In this document: positions 59,517-64,000 of the stretch, piece by piece
Layout of the letters: each line of letters opens with the position of its first letter
How positions within the stretch are numbered: the stretch's first letter is position 1
NCBI RefSeq assembly: GCF_008831285.2
Contig: NC_045138.2
Coordinates: 15,078,571-15,142,570 of the forward strand
Direction of reading: 5' to 3'
Origin: Nymphaea colorata
Lineage: Eukaryota > Streptophyta > Magnoliopsida > Nymphaeales > Nymphaeaceae
Length of the DNA: 64,000 nucleotides
Translations under genes and position numbers: made by a program
Notes under the pieces: generated by a model
The model's database searches: none
What the model was told of the DNA's origin: nothing
Seen by the model: only the letters and a program-made list of their open reading frames with translations

Positions 59517-59962
59517 ATGGCAGGACGGGCGATCGCGCTGCTCTTGGCGTTTTTCGCGGCCCTGAGCCTTCTTCTGCTTGGTGGCAGTGGTGAGATTGCC
59601 CTCTCTCTCCCTCTCTTCTTAATTTTCTTTCTCTAGTGAAGGAATGAACAACGTTCCTTCTCATTAGTTGCTGTTCTTCCTCCTGCTGGGAGCCGTAAAG
59701 CGAGTGAATGATTTTTGACATGCTTTTTGGTGTTTGGAGTTTACTCCTGATTGTAACTCTACTTTAAATTCATTGTTTGGCTCTGTCGACTGTGGTTGCA
59801 ACAGGGGCAAGAGAAGCAGCTGTTCATGGTTTTAGAGCTCTGAAGCGAGGGGGAGCAGCAGGAAACAAGGGAAAGACAGGAGAATGGCAACTGAGGCAGG
59901 TTCCGACTGGTCCGAACCCTCTTCATCATAATGGCAGCCCGAAGAAGCCCCAAACTCCTTGA
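59517..59962 (+). CDS. CLE peptide precursor, CLAVATA3-like (CLE-C)
   Basis: Exons 59517-59589 and 59805-59962 give 76 residues with the same intron phase as CLE-A and CLE-B. A signal peptide (MAGRAIALLLAFFAALSLLL) and a basic variable stretch precede the CLE motif RQVPTGPNPLHH (55-66) and the tail NGSPKKPQTP. It differs from CLE-A at positions 5 (Thr for Ser) and 8 (Asn for Asp). It keeps the first Arg, both hydroxylation-prone prolines and Gly6. It is the most diverged of the three copies but retains the promoter block and TATA box, so it is likely functional. The role is inferred as for CLE-A. Confidence 0.86.
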
Positions 59963-61489
59963 TATCTTTTTCCATGGCGTCGGTTCGCCTTCTGCGGCTC
60001 ACACTGTCACTGTTTTCTTGCCGCGGCTAACCTTTGTGATGGAAAGTCTTACATATACACACACGAATGGACGCGTGGCTCTGTGTTCTTGGCTCACAAC
60101 AAAGTGCACGAACCGGTGACTTGGTGGATCATCGTCGTCCATGTACGTAGGAAATTGACGTATTAGAAGAGATGAAGGGCATGTTCTGCTTGTTTTGATG
60201 TAATGCTTTTGCACCCACGTGTTTATAATGAGAGAGTCCTGTTCTTGTCAATGGTTTCTCAGCTTCCTATTGCATGCCATCTTTTATTTCAATGAGTGAA
60301 GTGATTATTCTAACTTTATATATTACAATTTACAGTGGATCTCTAGAAATACGTCGTTCTCTTACAGTTCAGTTGGTGTTAGCAGCTTATGTTGCTTAGA
60401 TTTTCAACGACGGGAGTTCGCATTGCACTGAATTGCGACAGTGAAGGAAGTTTTAATAATAGGTAAAAACATGCACAAATCTTCCTGTTATAGCAACACT
60501 CTTAAATATTTTTATGCCGTTAATTAATTAGAGATCCTTGAGTTATAGCTGACGAAGAGTTCAGTTAATAAGCATAATGAACAGAATGACTTCATCTTGG
60601 ATTGTTATGGTGTTCATTAAGTAGTTGTTAGCCTTTTCCACTGGGTAAGGCATCTCAGGGTGTAATTACTAACTGTGTATGGTAGTTGTATACCTCTTCT
60701 TAAGAGGAAAAAGATTGTACATTTGCAAATTTAACGGCTGTCTTGGTAGAAATCAGCTCATGAATATTTTTATAAAGTACGAAACACATTATTTTTAATT
60801 AACTATGAAAAGTATTTCTAATGTAATATAAAAATTGTGCGATTATCCTGTATCAAATTTTTCTTGTGTGAGAAAGAGTCTCTATTTTAAAAAATGTTTC
60901 TCTCTTTTCTTGTTTCTTGCTTTTGCGTGTGTACATTTGTAACGAAGGTCGAACTTCTATCAGCAAAATTAAGTTTCATGATCATGGAAAATGAACATGA
61001 AGAAGAGAGGGAGAGGGAGAGAGAGCCGACAAAAGAGAAATTCATTAATAAAATTAAGGAGAGGAAGATGGAGAAAGAGCCGACAAAATAGGAATTCATT
61101 AATAAAATTGAGTGATGAGAAGTCGCCGAAGAAAACAAACAGTCAACGTAAAGAAAAAAGAAACAAAGAAAACAGCCATCGAACGAAGAAGAAGATAAAT
61201 ATAAATAAGAAGAGAAAGTGATGATGAAAAGATAATTTGTTGCTCAATGCAAACGCTGGCTAAGGTGAAGTGCTAGATGCACGTCAACTTTCACCAAAAA
61301 GCTATGCAGCTGTATCTCTCAATACTCTATTGTTGTTCTCCTCTCAAATTCGTCATCAATTAATAAGTCACAACCGCCAATGTCAAGAGCAAGAATGCGA
61401 AGGAACAAAGGCAAAAACCAAAAAAAATGAACAGGTGACTCTGCAGTCAACTAGAGAGAGAGAGAGAGAGAGAGATTTGCGTCAACGTG
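59963..61489. other. CLE-C 3' region and spacer
   Basis: The 3' flank is similar to CLE-A and CLE-B for about 240 bases, then diverges. A purine-rich stretch at about 60985-61220 contains the repeated words GAGCCGACAAAA and AATTCATTAATAAAATT. A (GA)n tract lies at 61450-61474. Open frames in the purine-rich part are low-complexity and not credible. Confidence 0.5.
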
Positions 61490-62320
61490 CCGATGCTTTC
61501 TTTTTTGAGAGAGATTTACGTGAAAGATCAAAGATGGATCAGAGATGATCGCAGAATCTGTCTTTCGCGTTTATCGATGACAGCAGGAAGAAAAGAAGAT
61601 TTGCTTTCGATTAATTCCGAGTATCAGAACTTCGAGCTCGAACCTAAAATTCCATCACGCCCGCCGCTGCTTCCTCCTGTTCTCAATCTAACACCTCATT
61701 AATTTTTTCAGGCAGCTTTTCCATGTTTAACTCCACGGCCTCATCGAACTGAACAAAGACGTTCAAAGCTTGAATGCTTTACTGTGGTCTGTAACATTAG
61801 TTGATTCAACAATAACCAATCGCTTGGATCAAACACATACTTAAGATAATGTATCATTTCATACGTGCAATTTGAACACAGTCGTCCAGTACAAAACTTT
61901 TTATTGGATCCCATGTCACGTTGATAACTGCAAAATATGTAGTTTTCTGCCGTTTGGGTCATAAGTGTCCCCCGTTTGGGGCAGTGACCTACAGTTGACG
62001 TCACGCATGGGTACAAGATGGAAGGAAGGGGCAGTTTTAACGGATTATTCTCTGGTGTACGAAGCGAAAGGACGGGAAAGGCGGCATCTCATGGGCTTAG
62101 AATTAATGAGGGCATTTCGGTAAATGAAAGAAGTCCGAGCATCCCATAATTAGGAAGAGGGGCGGATCGGCATCTCGGATTCGTGTTTGCAAGGCGACGG
62201 CGGGACAGTTGGCCGAGGGTCAGATCCGGATCCTGATGTTTGATTGAAACCTTTGGGGTCCAATCCGTAATCATCATCACAGGATCTCCATGGACTTGGG
62301 CAGAGATAAAATTAAACAAG
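61490..62320. promoter_or_regulatory. Conserved spacer block, copy C
   Basis: Counterpart of 29150-30060 and 34420-35335, with TTGACGTCACG intact and AGATCCGGATCCTGATG near its end. More diverged than A versus B. Confidence 0.45.
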
Positions 62321-63206
62321 ATGGGAGGCGCGTCAGCGGGGGAGGGAGAATGTGACGGCTACCGAGTTCGGATCGAACTGAATCCGAAATCCTATCTTAA
62401 AGATTGGTTCACATCAGTAGAATCTGCCTTAAAAAAAAAGTGAATATGTTTATGGGACAGTAATTTTAGTGTTTCGTGAATTTATTTCAGAATATCAACC
62501 TTGAATGAGATATTGTGAGAGTGTACCGTGAATGTAATCAAAGATATGTTCATTTGATACTAGTTTTAATGTTTTATGAATCTATCTTATTCTTACATAA
62601 AACACACTCATAAGTTCTTCCTGCCAAACGGCTTCTACTTGGAGGCAGCGATCAACTTCGTCGTCGTCTTCTCTTTATCCTCTTTATTAGTTCAACGTAT
62701 CATGCATTGAGCAGCTGCTTTGTGGTGGTAATCATTTGCTGCCGATATCTTTTTCTCGAAATCGATTCCCTTTGAGAACCTATCTCGGAATAGCTGTCCA
62801 TGTCTAAATTGATCGGTGGTGGATTGCATTGAATGGCGTGGTGCCAAGCGCTGGGCTTTGGATTTAAATACCTTGATTTATCTCCATCTGATTCGTATTG
62901 CCAGTTTTTCCCTTCTTTTTAACGCGATTCGATTCAGAAAGTACTGTTCCCCAAACCTTGCCAGTTGCATGAACAGTTCCCAGACGACTTTGTGAAGACA
63001 CCATCGTTTCGTGGTAACAAGAGGTTGATGAAGCTCTTTCTCTTTCTTTACCTCTAAGATCTACAGAACTTACTACTTTCTTCGACCAGAGTCTGTCATC
63101 TTTTGTAGTCTAAAGAAATAATAAAGATGATAATTGAATTGATGACTAGAACCTCTCATACTCAACCGATTGCAGAAGAACGAGCGAGCTGTCAAAAAAT
63201 TTAGCT
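62321..63206. other. Spacer, no gene seen
   Basis: AT-rich DNA after the conserved block. No coding features or clear repeats were seen. Confidence 0.5.
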
Positions 63207-63765
63207 TTGAATGAATGGCAACGAATCAATTTTTATTTTCTATCTTTTAAAATATTTTTATTTTCTTTATCTTCAAAACAAGGTTAAATATTCTTTTTCT
63301 TTTCTTTTATTTTTTTTTTGTGTTGCGAGTAGACCTGAGCAACGGGTTGGGTACCCATGGAGTAACCGAGTACTCGGCCCGGTAGGATCTGGGCCTGATG
63401 TACGGCTTGGCCCAGCCCGATCTAACCCGTTTATAATTAAAAAAATAATTTTCTAATTTTTTTAAAATTTAGTAATACTTATTTTATTAGTAAAAATATA
63501 TTTTATATTAATAAAAATTTATTTTATAATTAAAAAATATTTTTTATTACCAAACAAACCGGGCCGAGCCGGGTCGGGGTCGGGCCGTGGCCGGGACCCG
63601 AGCTATCGGGCCAGGTTTCGAGACCGACGAGCCGACCGGGGCAGGGTTTTACAAGGCCGAGCGGCCAGGCCCGACCGGTTGCCCAGGTGCAATGGCAAGT
63701 AAACTTGAATGAATGGGGACCAATCAATATTTTTTTTTTCTATCTTCTAAAATATTTTTTTGTTT
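63207..63765. repeat. GC-rich element flanked by 60-bp direct repeats
   Basis: Imperfect direct repeats of about 60 bases (63207-63265 and 63705-63765; both with TTGAATGAATGG, CAATCAAT/GAATCAAT, TTTTCTATCTT and TAAAATATTTTT) bracket about 440 bases. The interior has two GC-rich arms full of GGGCC, CGGGTC and CCCGA words around an AT-rich middle. This GC-rich arms/AT core pattern suggests a non-autonomous repeat. No coding capacity is seen. Confidence 0.6.
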
Positions 63766-63959
63766 TTTATAGATTTTCAACCGATTCAACTAAATCGAAT
63801 TTTCAACAAAATCAATGACGACAAGTCAGAAAGGAAAAGGACCCTTTGACACCAACTTAGGATGAAGGAGGATAAGAATACCGTGTAAGAAACACTGTTG
63901 TCTTCACAAAAACAAATATACATTATTATAATTAAAAATAAATGAAGAGAATGCCCCTG

Positions 63960-64000
63960 GATAACGAACAGTCATAAACCACAAATAGTGCTTAACATGT
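63960..64000 (+). other. Start of LEA2-type upstream homology at the right edge
   Basis: The last 40 bases (GTCATAAACCACAAATAGTG and on) match GTCATAATCCACCAATAGTG at 31098 and GTCATAATCCACCAGTAGTG at 35860. In units A and B this sequence stands about 340-400 bases before the LEA2 start codon. The unit C copy of LEA2 should follow outside the window. Confidence 0.55.

Noticed and set aside
60894-61221. Lys/Glu/Arg-rich frames
   Set aside because: They are translations of a purine-rich low-complexity tract.

Overview
The window is nuclear DNA of a flowering plant. It carries intron-bearing genes of land-plant families: a TMK receptor kinase, a group E-like bZIP factor, CLE peptide precursors, NDR1/HIN1-like LEA2 proteins, a DYW-class PPR editing factor and a plant AIFM2/FSP1-type oxidoreductase. 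Intergenic DNA is AT-rich, with long (TA)n and (GA)n tracts and repeat debris. The species cannot be fixed from the sequence alone. No tRNA, rRNA, CRISPR array or intact transposon was seen.

Layout. 1-355 (-): edge of an unidentified gene. 4178-8899 (+): atypical bZIP factor, four coding exons, after a 5' UTR intron. 14826-18498 (+): complete TMK1-type LRR receptor kinase, two exons. 22241-22553: two head-to-tail copies of a promoter-like repeat. 22745-24425 (-): truncated PPR pseudogene. 27770-28199, 33101-33532 and 59517-59962 (all +): three CLE precursors of CLAVATA3 type. 31490-32242 (+): LEA2 pseudogene. 36196-37014 (+): its intact paralogue. 40888-41577 (+): an NHL3-type LEA2 gene. 44870-51237 (-): AIFM2/FSP1-like oxidoreductase, four exons. 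53049-56129 (-): intact 1026-residue DYW PPR protein.

The main theme is local block duplication. The order PPR(-), CLE(+), conserved spacer, LEA2(+) occurs as psiPPR/CLE-A/psiLEA2-A near 22.7-32.7 kb and as PPR/CLE-C/spacer from 53.0 kb to the right edge. The PPR-to-CLE distance is about 3.3-3.4 kb in both. The CLE-LEA2 part was copied again, more recently, as CLE-B/LEA2-B at 33.0-37.65 kb. The last bases of the window resemble sequence that lies about 400 bp before the LEA2 genes in the other units, so another LEA2 copy probably lies just past position 64000. The copies have diverged in useful ways: CLE-B lost the promoter shared by A and C and the first Arg of its CLE motif, LEA2-A is broken, and the left PPR is a fragment.

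Functionally the CLE peptides would be secreted signals read by LRR receptor kinases; the TMK here is a receptor kinase of a different (auxin-linked) family and nothing shows that they work together. The LEA2/NHL proteins are membrane-anchored and stress-related, the AIFM2-like protein is an FAD/NAD(P)H oxidoreductase, and the PPR protein is an organelle RNA editing factor.
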